Assembly (NCBI GenBank): GCA_965223235.1
Contig: CBDCVV010000001.1
Location: forward strand, 1 to 64,000
Origin: UBA2589 sp965223235
GTDB taxonomy: Bacteria > Gemmatimonadota > Gemmatimonadetes > Longimicrobiales > Gaopeijiaceae
DNA: 64,000 nt
Reading direction: 5' to 3'
Both the position numbers and the translations under genes were made by a program. Numbering within the stretch: the stretch's first letter is position 1; each line of letters starts with the position of its first letter. The notes under the pieces were generated by a model, which saw only the letters and a program-made list of their open reading frames with translations, was not told the DNA's origin and did not search any database. Shown one piece after another: positions 41,998 to 51,365 of this stretch.

Positions 41998-44418
41998 TCA
42001 GTCGTCACGCAGAGCGATTGCTGGATCCAACCCCGCCGCGCGCATGGCCGGGACCACTGTTGCCACCAATGTGACCGCAAATAGTACGAGCGCCACATAC
42101 AGCCCCGTATCGGTCCGCACGGACACGAAGCCATCGAGGAGGCTCGAGACCAACCGTGATAGCGGCACTAGGGCCAGCCCCCCAAGGGCCAACCCGACCA
42201 GAGCCATTCCTACTCCTTGGCGGGTCACCATGCGGAGCACCTCGGCGCTACGGGCACCGATCGCCATCCTAATCCCGAGCTCGCTCCGACGCTGGGACAC
42301 TTGGTGGGACAAGACTCCATAGGTACCGAGCGATGCGAGCAGGATCGCGAGGAAGCCGAAGCCACCCAAGATCGTATTGAAGACGTCGATTCCCGCGAAG
42401 AACTGGTCCACGACCTCTTCCATGGTGAGCAGCTGGGAAAGGGTCAGGTCCGGGTCGATAGCCGTCAAAGACTGGCGCATCGGTTGCTTCAGAAGCGCTG
42501 GGTCGGCCGGTGACGACACGACCACGGAGAACGCACTCAACGGGGACTGTGCCGCAGGCGTGTAAATGGCCTCGGAAGCGACCTGGCCCGGCGTCGTGAC
42601 CAGAACCTGCTGGACGTCCTCTACGACGCCCACGATCTGTCGGGACGCGCCGTCGAAGTGCACGAAGCGGCCCACGGCGTCCCCTGCTGGGAACCATGCC
42701 TCGGACCACGACCGGTTCACAACCGCCACCGGCGTCGATCCCCATCGATCGGAATCGTCGAAGAAGCGGCCTTGGAGAATGGCAATCTCCAGTGCGGCCA
42801 CGTACCCGGGGGAAGCCTTGAGAGCGAAGGCCCGCGGAGCTGCTTGAGTGGCGTCGCGAGCTACTCCGGGCAGCGCAAACGTATCGGTCGGAATGGCGAA
42901 GTTCCTGGGAAGTGCGTTGATCAACGCCGCATGCTCGGCACCCTCGAGGGCCATCGTGCGTTCGAGAATCTGATCCAAGAACCCGAGCCGCTCTTCCTCA
43001 CTCGGGTACTTCGAGGCGGGTACGCGTGGGCGTGCCGTCACGAGTGACGAACCATCGAAGCCGGGATCTGCCGAGCGGAGTTCGAGGAAGCTGCGAACGA
43101 GCATTCCGCCACCGCCAAGCGCCACCAGCGAGAGGGCGATTTCCGCCACCACCAGCCCGCGAGCCACCAACTTCCGACTCTTCCCGCCGGTCGCCTTGCC
43201 GCCTCCCTCCTTGAGGGTCTCGGAGTGCGACGTGCGGAGTGACTGCAGCGCGGGCGCCAACCCAAACGCTAGCCCCGCGGCGATCGAGACCCCGACGGTG
43301 AACGCCACAGTGGCCCCATCGAGTGACGGTGTATAGCTCGGGGGGAGCAAGTTTGCGAAGCGGTTCGCCATCGCTCTCAACCCAATCCACCCGAACGCCA
43401 AACCCAGCACAGCTCCGAAACCAACGAGGAGGCCGCTCTCCGTCATTAACTGACGTAAGAGGCGACCCTTCCCCGCCCCGAGAGCGGAACGCAACGCCAT
43501 CTCCCGTCGCCGCTCCTGAGCACGTGCCATGAGCAAGTTCGCGATGTTCGCGCATGCAATCAGCAGTACGAAGAAGACCGAACCCTGGAGGAGTCCGTAG
43601 AACATCTTCGTGCGAGCGTCAGGGATATCGAAACGAGCGTTGAACACATCGGCAGTCCAGTTTCGTTGGATCTCCGGATGTTCCGACTCGAGCGCGGCCG
43701 CGATGGAGCGGACCTCCTCGCCCACCTGCTCCATCGTGGCGCCAGGAGCCATCCGCCCAAGTGCAAACACGTCTCGTCGGTCTCGAGGGCTTTCCGCAGC
43801 CGCGTCGGTGAGCGGGATCCAAATGTCCGCGTTCGTGAACGGGAAGGCGAAGTCTTCCGGAGTGACCCCGACCACCTCCACGGGCTCACCGTCCAGCGTG
43901 AGTGTCGTGCCGACAGGATCTCCCTCTCCGCCTCGGATTCGCTCCCAAAAGCTCGGGGTTACGATCGCAACTTTTCGGCCGCCCGGAACGACCTCTTCGG
44001 CTAAGAAGGCCCGCCCGCGGTACACGTTCTCTCCGATCACCCCAAAGAAACTCTCGGTCACCGCGGCAGCGCTCACGGGCTCTGCCCGTTCGCCGTCCCG
44101 GAAGCCGACAACCGTAGGTCGAATGGCAGCCCAATCCGAGATCGCACGACTCCGCTCGTCGAGATCCCTGACCATGGCCAACGAAACAGTCAGCGTAGAA
44201 AGGATCGCCGGTTGATCGCGGGTGCGCTCTTGCACAAACACGACTCGATCCGGTTCGTCGATCGAGATCGGTTGGAAGAGGAATGTGTTGATCAGTCCGA
44301 ATACCGCAGTGTTCCCACCAATCGATACCGCGAGTGAGAGAACTGCTATGCTGGTTACCACCCAACCCCGTCGAAGCATCCGAAGAGCGAACCGTACGTC
44401 GCGCAGTACCTCCGACAT
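41998..44418 (-). CDS. ADOP-family duplicated ABC permease (FtsX/MacB type)
   Basis: About 806 residues, start at 44418 supported by GGAGGTG six bases upstream. Two repeats each have a MacB-like periplasmic core and FtsX transmembrane helices; VLSLAVSIGGNTAVFGLINT is the family N-terminal helix and RSELGIRMAIGARSAEVLRM the cytoplasmic coupling region. ADOP permeases usually act with a separate ATPase in export or envelope mechanotransmission; no ATPase gene is adjacent. It is the first gene of the unit ADOP-LytS-LytTR-lipoprotein, unlike the two other ADOP genes here, which follow PadR regulators. Confidence 0.9.
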   Translation of the reverse strand: MSEVLRDVRFALRMLRRGWVVTSIAVLSLAVSIGGNTAVFGLINTFLFQPISIDEPDRVVFVQERTRDQPAILSTLTVSLAMVRDLDERSRAISDWAAIRPTVVGFRDGERAEPVSAAAVTESFFGVIGENVYRGRAFLAEEVVPGGRKVAIVTPSFWERIRGGEGDPVGTTLTLDGEPVEVVGVTPEDFAFPFTNADIWIPLTDAAAESPRDRRDVFALGRMAPGATMEQVGEEVRSIAAALESEHPEIQRNWTADVFNARFDIPDARTKMFYGLLQGSVFFVLLIACANIANLLMARAQERRREMALRSALGAGKGRLLRQLMTESGLLVGFGAVLGLAFGWIGLRAMANRFANLLPPSYTPSLDGATVAFTVGVSIAAGLAFGLAPALQSLRTSHSETLKEGGGKATGGKSRKLVARGLVVAEIALSLVALGGGGMLVRSFLELRSADPGFDGSSLVTARPRVPASKYPSEEERLGFLDQILERTMALEGAEHAALINALPRNFAIPTDTFALPGVARDATQAAPRAFALKASPGYVAALEIAILQGRFFDDSDRWGSTPVAVVNRSWSEAWFPAGDAVGRFVHFDGASRQIVGVVEDVQQVLVTTPGQVASEAIYTPAAQSPLSAFSVVVSSPADPALLKQPMRQSLTAIDPDLTLSQLLTMEEVVDQFFAGIDVFNTILGGFGFLAILLASLGTYGVLSHQVSQRRSELGIRMAIGARSAEVLRMVTRQGVGMALVGLALGGLALVPLSRLVSSLLDGFVSVRTDTGLYVALVLFAVTLVATVVPAMRAAGLDPAIALRDD

Positions 44419-44581
44419 ATCACCACCTCCCGTTGACCGTACTACCACGCGTCAACGGTCACGCCGGGCGGCTAGAGACCCCAGCGTCTCGCGACGGAAG
44501 GACCAGATGTCCCGCTAGACGAGCCAAGGGCCACGACAAGTGGCGGCGTGGTATCCCTGTCTTCGCTGGGCCGGACACAAA

Positions 44582-44617
44582 GAGGCGCGGTCCCGACGAT
44601 CCGTCGGGCCGCGCCTC
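44582..44617 (-). terminator. Terminator downstream of the secreted DinB gene
   Basis: A long stem (gaggcgcgg / ccgcgcctc, plus inner cccgacg / cgtcggg around ATC) is followed on the minus strand by TTTGTG. It lies 40 bases beyond the stop of the DinB-like gene and separates it from the ADOP gene. Confidence 0.75.
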
Positions 44618-44656
44618 CGTGAGAACATCTAAAGCCAGGCAAGAGCCCGGCGGTGA

Positions 44657-45172
44657 CTACTGCATGGACGACGGCGGAACGATGCCGTTGAGCCGCATGT
44701 AGGTCACGAGATTTCCGTAGTGCTCGTAGTTGTGCGCCGAGTTGAACGCCAGCACGCCGAACTTCGTGTTCTGCCCACCGAAGAAGTTCACTGCCGATGC
44801 GCCGTCGGCGTCGGATACGCCAGCGAATACCTCTTCACAGTACCCGAAGCCCATCTCGAGCGCTTCGACGATCGCAGCCTTCGTGGTACGGCTCTCCTCG
44901 AAGTTCTCCGAATTCGGGTTGGCCTCTCCGGCTACCGCCGAGCAGAACGCATACTGCGCCCCGGCAATGTGACCGAAGAGCTCACCCATCGAGCGGACCT
45001 CCTCGGTGGGACGGAAGGCGTACAACTCCTCATCCAACATCTCGGCGCTCGCCATGATGTTGGTCTTGGTGATGTTGAAGAGGGCCTGGAGCGATTCGGT
45101 GGCTTGGGCCGAAACGGAGACTGGGACGGCGAAGCCTGCCATGAGTGCGACTAGAACGATTTGCTTCTTCAT
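44657..45172 (-). CDS. Secreted DinB-family protein
   Basis: This 171-residue protein has a clean signal peptide (MKKQIVLVALMAGFAVPVSV, cleaved after SAQA) before a DinB four-helix bundle. The metal-binding His are in LFGHIAGAQ and HNYEHYGNLVTYMRLNGIVP, the latter being the hallmark C-terminus of secreted DinB proteins in Gemmatimonadota- and Acidobacteria-like genomes. Export is unusual for a family best known as cytoplasmic thiol transferases. It is a monocistronic gene with its own terminator. Function is unknown. Confidence 0.83.
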   Translation of the reverse strand: MKKQIVLVALMAGFAVPVSVSAQATESLQALFNITKTNIMASAEMLDEELYAFRPTEEVRSMGELFGHIAGAQYAFCSAVAGEANPNSENFEESRTTKAAIVEALEMGFGYCEEVFAGVSDADGASAVNFFGGQNTKFGVLAFNSAHNYEHYGNLVTYMRLNGIVPPSSMQ

Positions 45173-45344
45173 TGCTTCCTCGGGAAAATCGGGAATGTAC
45201 CTAGACTCGACGGGCCATCTTACGTTGGACCCTCGAACTTTGTTGCGACGTTCGGGCGGACGGTGCGTTCACCGTCGCCTCGAGATAGCCAACCGCAGAT
45301 GAACACGCGAACCCACGAGCGAGTTCCCACGGTGGCCCTCCCCC

Positions 45345-45575
45345 TTACGATCGGGTCTGGACCTCGATGCAGGTGATCGCGTCCATCCTGACCCAGGCAT
45401 CGTAGAATTCGCGGCCAGTAAGCGCCTTGATGACGACCGACTCGTTGCTCGTTTCTCCAATGCGCCCCGTGAGCGATGTCCCCCCGCGGAGATGTACGAT
45501 CACCCGGCCCGTCCGTTCGTCCGCTGCAAGGCGATCGAGAAACCCCTTCGGATGTTCGTGCGCGTGTACGTCCAT
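45345..45575 (-). CDS. Small Sm/LSM-like fold protein
   Basis: This 76-residue cytoplasmic protein reads as a five-strand SH3-like barrel: GRVIVHLRGGTSLTGRIGET, ESVVIKALTGREFYDAWVRM, DAITCIEVQ. The order V-x-L-x-G-G-x-x-L-x-G-x-I is the Sm1 pattern seen in LSM/Hfq-like proteins, though the Hfq RNA-binding residues are not clearly present. AGGACGG precedes the ATG. It stands alone between the DinB gene and a divergent secreted protein. An RNA-binding role is possible but unproven. Confidence 0.6.
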   Translation of the reverse strand: MDVHAHEHPKGFLDRLAADERTGRVIVHLRGGTSLTGRIGETSNESVVIKALTGREFYDAWVRMDAITCIEVQTRS

Positions 45576-45736
45576 AGTCCGTCCTGACGGTTGAAGAAAA
45601 CCCAGCTTCTAATGATGGGAACAAGCCACCGCCCGACAAGCCGAGGCGGGTGCAACCATCGAGCCGAGTCGTCCGTATCGAAAGAAGACGCGTGCAACGA
45701 CACCGGGGCGCGTACAGCAAGGAACGAGGAGAACCC

Positions 45737-46273
45737 ATGAAGATCGGCTACTACCTATGCGTTGTCGGAGTCTTCGCGACATTCGCCCCCTCTAGCTCGG
45801 CTTGGGCGCAGCAAACGCCACCGAGAGTGTGTCAGGAGGAGCCCGAGTACCGACAGTTCGACTTCTGGGTAGGCGAGTGGGATGTGGTGGCGAACGACTC
45901 CGCACGCACCCCGGCAGGATCGAACACGATCCAGGCCCTTCACTTCGGGTGCGTCCTTCAAGAGAGCTGGCTCTCTATTCAGGGCGGTACAGGGTCGTCT
46001 ATGAACTACTACGATCCGACTACAGAGAAGTGGCGCCAACTCTGGGTTGCGGCGAGCTACCTCATCGATATTGAGGGGGGCCTGAACTCCGACGGAGCGA
46101 TGGTGCTCGAGGGGGAGATTCGCAACTTCGTCTCGGGGGCCACGTCACCCTTCCGGGGGACGTGGACGCCGATGGATGGCGGCGTCGTGCGCCAATTCTT
46201 CGAGATGAAACCCGCAGGGAGTGACGACTGGTCGCCGTGGTTCGACGGCCTCTACCTGCCGAAGAGCGGGTAG
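45737..46273 (+). CDS. Secreted DUF1579-like protein
   Basis: About 178 residues; start at 45737 is chosen because GAGGAG precedes it and a signal peptide begins there (YYLCVVGVFATFAPSSSAWA). The body has the repeated Trp-rich strands of DUF1579-type lipocalin-like barrels: QFDFWVGEWDVVAND, MNYYDPTTEKWRQLWVAASY and FRGTWTPMDGGVVRQFFE. Length matches the family. It is monocistronic and 98 bases upstream of the PadR gene. Function is unknown. Confidence 0.8.
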   Translation: MKIGYYLCVVGVFATFAPSSSAWAQQTPPRVCQEEPEYRQFDFWVGEWDVVANDSARTPAGSNTIQALHFGCVLQESWLSIQGGTGSSMNYYDPTTEKWRQLWVAASYLIDIEGGLNSDGAMVLEGEIRNFVSGATSPFRGTWTPMDGGVVRQFFEMKPAGSDDWSPWFDGLYLPKSG

Positions 46274-46339
46274 AGAGCACTCCAGACGGCGGGCTTCCTC
46301 ACAACCCGGGCAACGTTGCACTCACATCGAAATACCTAT

Positions 46340-46358
46340 AAGTATATTGAGCATACTT
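46340..46358. promoter_or_regulatory. Inverted repeat, candidate PadR operator
   Basis: AAGTAT-N7-ATACTT forms a perfect 6-bp inverted repeat just upstream of the PadR start (46372), inside an AT-rich stretch with a TATA-like -10. This fits autoregulation by the PadR protein of the PadR-ADOP operon. Confidence 0.55.
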
Positions 46359-46371
46359 TCAGGAGCGCTCG

Positions 46372-46725
46372 ATGATGTCCCCCGACGACCGGACCCTTGA
46401 TCACATCCCGCTGAAGCCGCAGGACCTCCACATCCTCTTGGTTCTTTCCGAGTCGGCTGCCCACGGGTATGGCATCATGAAGGCCGTCGAAGAGCAAACA
46501 CACGGTCGTGTCGTACTCGAGGTGGGATCGCTGTACCGACTCCTGGGTCGGCTACTGGATGAGGGCCTCATCCAGCACGTCGATGCTCCCAACTCCGAGA
46601 CGGACAAGCGGCGGCGGTACTACGGCATTACACCGCTGGGGGTCGACGTCGTGCGGGCCGAGACGCGGAGACTCGCCGCTCTCGTCACCTCGCCGCGAGC
46701 TCGTGCGATCCTGGAGCAAGGGTGA
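46372..46725 (+). CDS. PadR-family transcriptional regulator
   Basis: This 117-residue winged-helix protein has the canonical PadR core: ILLVLSESAAHGYGIMKAVE, EVGSLYRLLGRLLDEGLI and RRYYGITPLGVDVVRAE. It is of the short type without a long C-terminal dimer helix. AGGAG precedes the ATG. Its stop overlaps the GTG start of the ADOP permease (GTGA), so the two are coupled. It probably represses this operon through the inverted repeat at 46340-46358. Confidence 0.93.
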   Translation: MMSPDDRTLDHIPLKPQDLHILLVLSESAAHGYGIMKAVEEQTHGRVVLEVGSLYRLLGRLLDEGLIQHVDAPNSETDKRRRYYGITPLGVDVVRAETRRLAALVTSPRARAILEQG

Positions 46726-49376
46726 GTCGCGGCGAAGGTCGCCTCTTCCGTCTCTTCCTACGCCTGCTCCCGAGCGACTTCCGAGATCGCTTTTCGAGGG
46801 AGATGGCGGAGACGTTCTCGGCCAGGCGCGGCGAAGCTCGAATAAAGGGTCCGGCTGCCGTGCTCTGGCTGTGGGCGAGGACCTCCATGGATCTGGTACG
46901 GACCGCCGCGATCGAATGGGGAAGGGTCGCAACGGCCGGCGATCTTCGCGCGGATGTATCGCTTGCCGTACGCAGCCTGTCGCGAGCCCCGCTGTTTACT
47001 CTTCTCGCGGGCGCCACGATCGCGCTCGGGATCGGTGCCAACACCGCGGTGTTCAGCGTGGTGAACGCGGTGCTCCTCCGCCCTCTTCCGGTCGAGAGTC
47101 CCGACGAGCTGGTCCGGATCTATTCGAAGAACGACGCAGTCGGGGAGCGCGAATACTACCTCAGCCCAAGCAACTTCCTCGAGCTGCGTCGAACGAGTCG
47201 CACACTCGATGACGTGGCGGCCTGGGTGGCGAGTGAGAGCACGATCCTGGTTGGCCCTGAAGAGGAACCGACCCGAGCTTCAATTCTGGCGGTCACGTGG
47301 AATCTCCCCGAGCTCCTCGGAGTCGAGCCTCTGCTCGGCCGCAATTTCGCGGAGACGGATGACGATCCTGATGCCCCGGGCGGCGTCCTTCTCCCCTGGG
47401 GTACGTGGCAGCGCCTATTCGGAGGTCCTTCGACGCTGACCTCCGCGTCGATCCGATTCCTGGGCGGAGAGGCCCCGGTTCTCGGCGTGCTCCCACCCGG
47501 CTTTGACGACGTCGTCCCCGAAGCCGACGTCGTGGTCATCCTTAGTGGCTTGTCTCAAGACCCCGCACGTGACGATCGATGGCTAAGCGCAGTGGCCCGC
47601 ACCGCCCCGGAGGTCGCTCCCGACGCGGTCACCTCCGAGCTCGACGCCTTGGCCGCTTCCTTCGCTGACGCCAACCCGGCGGCGAATCAGGGTTGGGGCT
47701 ATGAAGTCGACTCCGTGGAAAGTGTCGTGCTGGGAGAAGCGAAGCCCGCGTTGCTGATCCTCTTGGGCGCAGCCGGCCTGGTACTGCTCATCGCGTGTGC
47801 CAACGTCGCCAACCTCATGCTCAGTCGGGCAGAGGCACGGGAGCGCGACATCACGCTCCGTGCCGCGCTGGGCGCCTCCCGCGGAAGAATCGGACGACTC
47901 CTGATCACTGAAGCGGTGCTCCTCTCTACCATGGGCGCTGCGCTCGGAGTCGCTCTCGGACACTTCGGAGTGGGTGCGCTGACCGCCATTGGATCCGCTG
48001 AAGTGCCCCGGCTCGACCAGGTGACTCTCGACGGTCGTGTCTTGGGCTTCACGACACTCCTGACCGTAGCTACGGGGATCCTCTTCGGCTTGGCACCGGC
48101 AGCTCGCTTGGCTCGGGTGCAGCCGGCCGCAGTGCTTCGCGAGAGTGCGCGCGGCTCGTCTGGTGGAGCTGCTCGTGAGCGGGTGCGGAGCGCATTCGTC
48201 GTGGGTCAGCTCGCCCTCTCGGTGCTGCTCGTCGTCTCTTCGGGACTTCTGGTCCGAAACTTCGCCGAGATGTTGCGGACGGAGACGGGTTTCGAACGCG
48301 CCAACGTTCTCACCGCCGAGGTGTCCCTCAACGCTGGGTACCCCACGTACGACGATGTGCGAGAACTCTATATACAGCTGGCAGACAGGAGTCGCTCGCT
48401 CACGGGGGTAGCCGCTGCCGGGTTGTCGACCAGCTTTCCATTCTCGACGAACCACGACTACCGGGTGCCAATGCAAGTGCGCGGCCGCCCCGCCCTCGAC
48501 GTCTCTCAACGGCCGCGCGCCGTGAACCGGATGATCGACGAGGGATTCCTTCCGGCACTCGGTATCGAAGTACTTCAGGGACGCAACTTTACCGCGCTGG
48601 ACGACGGGGATGCAGAAGGAGTCGCGATCATCAATGAAGCGGCAGCCCGTACGTTTTTCGGTGGCGAGGACCCGATCGGCTCGTTCTTCGTGGGTACGGC
48701 TGGGCCCTTCGGGCCTTTGGGCGAGATCCAGAAGAGCGAGGTGCGCGTCGTCGGAGTCGTGCGCGATGTCCGCTTCGACGGTCTCACGGATCCCGCCGAG
48801 CCCACGGTCTACTTCCCTATGCGGCAAGCCCCGTTCAGGCGAATGAACCTCACCCTCCGGACGTCGAACGACGCCAGCACGGTACTCGCGGCACTCAGAC
48901 GAGAGGTCGGCGTACTCGATCCGTCGCTGCCTCTTTCGGACATGACCACCGTCGAGCAACTCATCGATCGCTCCGTGGCACAGGAGCGCTTCAGTTCGAC
49001 GCTCCTGTCGGTCTTCGCCTTCCTCGCACTCGCCCTCGCTTCGGTCGGGATCTACGGAGTCCTCAGCCACACTGTGGCGCGACGGGTCAACGAGATCGGG
49101 ATCCGCCGCGCACTGGGTGCCAACGCAGACGGCGTCGCCCGGCTCGTGCTCGGAAAGACGATCCGCCTCACCGCCATGGGCATCGGGGCCGGCCTTCTCG
49201 CCGCGCTCGCCGCAGGCCGCCTTCTCCAAAGCCAGCTTCACACGGTCGACCCACGGGACCCCTTGATTCTGGGCGGTGTCGCCGTGGCCCTTGCGACCAT
49301 CGCATTTCTCGCGAGTGTGGCGCCCCTACTCCGAGCGCTCGCGGTCGACCCCGCGGCCGCCCTCCGCACCGACTAA
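46722..49376 (+). CDS. ADOP-family duplicated ABC permease
   Basis: This 884-residue permease has an N-terminal prefix domain (FLRLLPSDFRDRFSREMAET) before two MacB/FtsX repeats. GATIALGIGANTAVFSVVNA starts the first repeat and VARRVNEIGIRRALGANADG is the coupling motif. A long antisense frame across 47583-49241 is a shadow. It starts with a GTG overlapping the PadR stop and ends 10 bases from the convergent bicupin gene. The substrate is unknown and no ATPase is adjacent. Confidence 0.92.
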   Translation: MSRGEGRLFRLFLRLLPSDFRDRFSREMAETFSARRGEARIKGPAAVLWLWARTSMDLVRTAAIEWGRVATAGDLRADVSLAVRSLSRAPLFTLLAGATIALGIGANTAVFSVVNAVLLRPLPVESPDELVRIYSKNDAVGEREYYLSPSNFLELRRTSRTLDDVAAWVASESTILVGPEEEPTRASILAVTWNLPELLGVEPLLGRNFAETDDDPDAPGGVLLPWGTWQRLFGGPSTLTSASIRFLGGEAPVLGVLPPGFDDVVPEADVVVILSGLSQDPARDDRWLSAVARTAPEVAPDAVTSELDALAASFADANPAANQGWGYEVDSVESVVLGEAKPALLILLGAAGLVLLIACANVANLMLSRAEARERDITLRAALGASRGRIGRLLITEAVLLSTMGAALGVALGHFGVGALTAIGSAEVPRLDQVTLDGRVLGFTTLLTVATGILFGLAPAARLARVQPAAVLRESARGSSGGAARERVRSAFVVGQLALSVLLVVSSGLLVRNFAEMLRTETGFERANVLTAEVSLNAGYPTYDDVRELYIQLADRSRSLTGVAAAGLSTSFPFSTNHDYRVPMQVRGRPALDVSQRPRAVNRMIDEGFLPALGIEVLQGRNFTALDDGDAEGVAIINEAAARTFFGGEDPIGSFFVGTAGPFGPLGEIQKSEVRVVGVVRDVRFDGLTDPAEPTVYFPMRQAPFRRMNLTLRTSNDASTVLAALRREVGVLDPSLPLSDMTTVEQLIDRSVAQERFSSTLLSVFAFLALALASVGIYGVLSHTVARRVNEIGIRRALGANADGVARLVLGKTIRLTAMGIGAGLLAALAAGRLLQSQLHTVDPRDPLILGGVAVALATIAFLASVAPLLRALAVDPAAALRTD

Positions 49377-49385
49377 GGCACGTTC

Positions 49386-50144
49386 TCAGCTCGCCCAGAT
49401 CACGAGGACGTCTAGGTCGTCGGAGACTCGGCGGAAGCGGTGGCGAACCTCCGCCCCGATCAGCGTGATCGTCCCGGGGGCGACTTCAGCTCCACCCTCA
49501 CCCACATCGAAGCGACCACCGCCACCCAAGATCGTCTTGAACTCCGGGAAGTCGTGACTGAGGACTCGGTCATCGATCCCTCCCTTGGGGAGTTGGTACA
49601 AACCGATACTCAGGTCCGCTCCCTCGAAGAGCTGTGTCCAAACGTTCTCTTCGGGGAGCGGTGCACCTGCCAACTCCTCTTCGGTAAAGAGTCGGATCGC
49701 CGGATCTCCTTCAAAGGGGACTACGCGGCGAAACATCACCGCGATACGTAGCTCCGAGGATGTCGCGCGCACTAAGTGGTCCACCTCTCCGCGCACGAAG
49801 ACGATCGACCCCGGGCCCAGCTCGATCTCAGAAGAGTCCCTTGTGAGCATCCCTTCCCCAGAGAGGACCTGATATACGGCACTCTCTCGCCAAGAGACCT
49901 CCGGCGACGATACTCCTCCACTTCGATGAAGTAGACCGAGTCGGAAGATCGAATCCGCGTGTACCTCGACGAAGGTCCCGCCGTCCTGAGTCGCGATCGC
50001 ATCGAGTTCGCTCTCGGAGTAGGCGAGCCATCCGACGTCGTCCAGCGGACCTCCGTCATCTCCGGGCCCAGCGGGAGAAGAGGAGCAACCGGCGATACCG
50101 ATCACAGCGACGACGGTGGAGAGATGCCTGATGACGTCCACCAT
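49386..50144 (-). CDS. Bicupin lipoprotein
   Basis: About 252 residues from the ATG at 50144, chosen because GAGGAGG precedes it; a start five codons upstream is less supported. Lipoprotein signal VVAVIGIAGC is followed by two cupin beta-barrels. The first contains SWRESAVYQVLSGEGMLT and VFVRGEVDHLV, the second HDFPEFKTILGGGGRFDVG and LIGAEVRHRF. Each retains one or two of the usual metal-binding His. A dioxygenase or sensing role outside the cytoplasm is possible. It converges tightly on the ADOP gene. Confidence 0.8.
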   Translation of the reverse strand: MVDVIRHLSTVVAVIGIAGCSSSPAGPGDDGGPLDDVGWLAYSESELDAIATQDGGTFVEVHADSIFRLGLLHRSGGVSSPEVSWRESAVYQVLSGEGMLTRDSSEIELGPGSIVFVRGEVDHLVRATSSELRIAVMFRRVVPFEGDPAIRLFTEEELAGAPLPEENVWTQLFEGADLSIGLYQLPKGGIDDRVLSHDFPEFKTILGGGGRFDVGEGGAEVAPGTITLIGAEVRHRFRRVSDDLDVLVIWAS

Positions 50145-50313
50145 CTTCCTCCTCTGCATGACCGCGACCTTGGACGCTCACCTAGAGATTCCATGGTAGA
50201 ACCTGTGGGATGACGCGGAGGTTTCGAAAGAAGCGTCGTCCGGCATAGCGGGCTCCCCGCCCGGTCACTACCGTGCGTGCGTTCACCGCACGCTCCCGGA
50301 CTCGAATCAGCAC

Positions 50314-51360
50314 ATGCCCCTTCCCCGTCGCCCACACTCCAGCCGCAACACCCCTCTGGTGGCACTAATCGCACTGGCCGCCTGCTCCGGCCCACAAGAC
50401 GCCACTCTTAGCTCGACTTCCGGCGAGGGTACGCCCACGGCCTCGATCCCGGAGCCGGATCTCGTGCTCACCGACGACCAAACCCATAACCGCTGGAGTG
50501 CGACCATTCCTCCGGTCGCGACCGTGAACTCTGGGGCGGTCGTGGAGGTCATGACCAAAGAGGCATCGGATGGGCAGTTTGATGTGAACTCGGACGCCTC
50601 GGCCGTGGCGTCGCTCGACTTCGATCCGATCCACCCTTTGACGGGTCCGGTGGCGGTCTCCGGTGCCCAACCGGGTGATGTGCTCGCGGTGACGCTGCTG
50701 GACATCGAAGTCGCGGACTGGGGTTGGGCTGCTATCGCTCCAGGCTTCGGCTTCTTGGCCGATCGCTTCTCGGAGCCGTACTACAAAGGCTTCCAGATCC
50801 CGCCGGGCGCCACAGAGATCCGATTCAACGACAAGATCTCGATTCCGCTCGCGCCCTTCCCGGGCGTCATGGGGGTCGCACCCGCGACCGATTCGCTCCT
50901 TTCCACCATTCCGCCTCGGGCGAACGGTGGGAACATGGACAACCGGCACATCGGTGTCGGGACGACGGTGTACTTCCCTGTCTTCGTCGAGGGTGCACAC
51001 TTCTCGATCGGGGACACGCACGCGGCTCAAGGAGACGGCGAAGTATCGGGCACTGCGATCGAAGCGGCGATGAGAATCCGGTATCGCATCGAGGTCGTGG
51101 AGGGCGCCCGTCCGATTCCAGAACCTCAGTACGAGACCGATGAGTACTACGCCGTGACCGCCTACGCGACGACTCTGGACGAGGCCGCTAGGAAAGCAAC
51201 GACGTACATGATCGACTACCTCGTCTCGGAGCACGGGCTCACCGCCGAAGATGCGTACGTCCTCAGCTCTTTGGCCGCCGACTTGAAGATCTCCGAGGTA
51301 GTCGATGTGCCCCACGTGCTCGTCTCGATGCACATTCCAAAGGCTGTGCTCGGGATCTAG
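50314..51360 (+). CDS. Acetamidase/formamidase-family lipoprotein
   Basis: This 348-residue exported protein has a lipoprotein signal (TPLVALIALAAC). The body matches the FmdA/AmdA fold: HNRWSATIPPVATVNSGAVV, DFDPIHPLTGPVAVSGAQPG, GDTHAAQGDGEVSGTAIEAA and the final VSMHIPKAVLG. Family members hydrolyse short-chain amides in the cytoplasm; here an added signal places it outside. It stands alone, ending 6 bases from the convergent P-loop gene. Confidence 0.88.
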   Translation: MPLPRRPHSSRNTPLVALIALAACSGPQDATLSSTSGEGTPTASIPEPDLVLTDDQTHNRWSATIPPVATVNSGAVVEVMTKEASDGQFDVNSDASAVASLDFDPIHPLTGPVAVSGAQPGDVLAVTLLDIEVADWGWAAIAPGFGFLADRFSEPYYKGFQIPPGATEIRFNDKISIPLAPFPGVMGVAPATDSLLSTIPPRANGGNMDNRHIGVGTTVYFPVFVEGAHFSIGDTHAAQGDGEVSGTAIEAAMRIRYRIEVVEGARPIPEPQYETDEYYAVTAYATTLDEAARKATTYMIDYLVSEHGLTAEDAYVLSSLAADLKISEVVDVPHVLVSMHIPKAVLGI

Positions 51361-51365
51361 ATCGA

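Noticed and set aside
47583..49241. 552-residue minus-strand frame
   Set aside because: It is the antisense shadow of the ADOP permease; composition is His/Arg/Glu-rich and matches no family.
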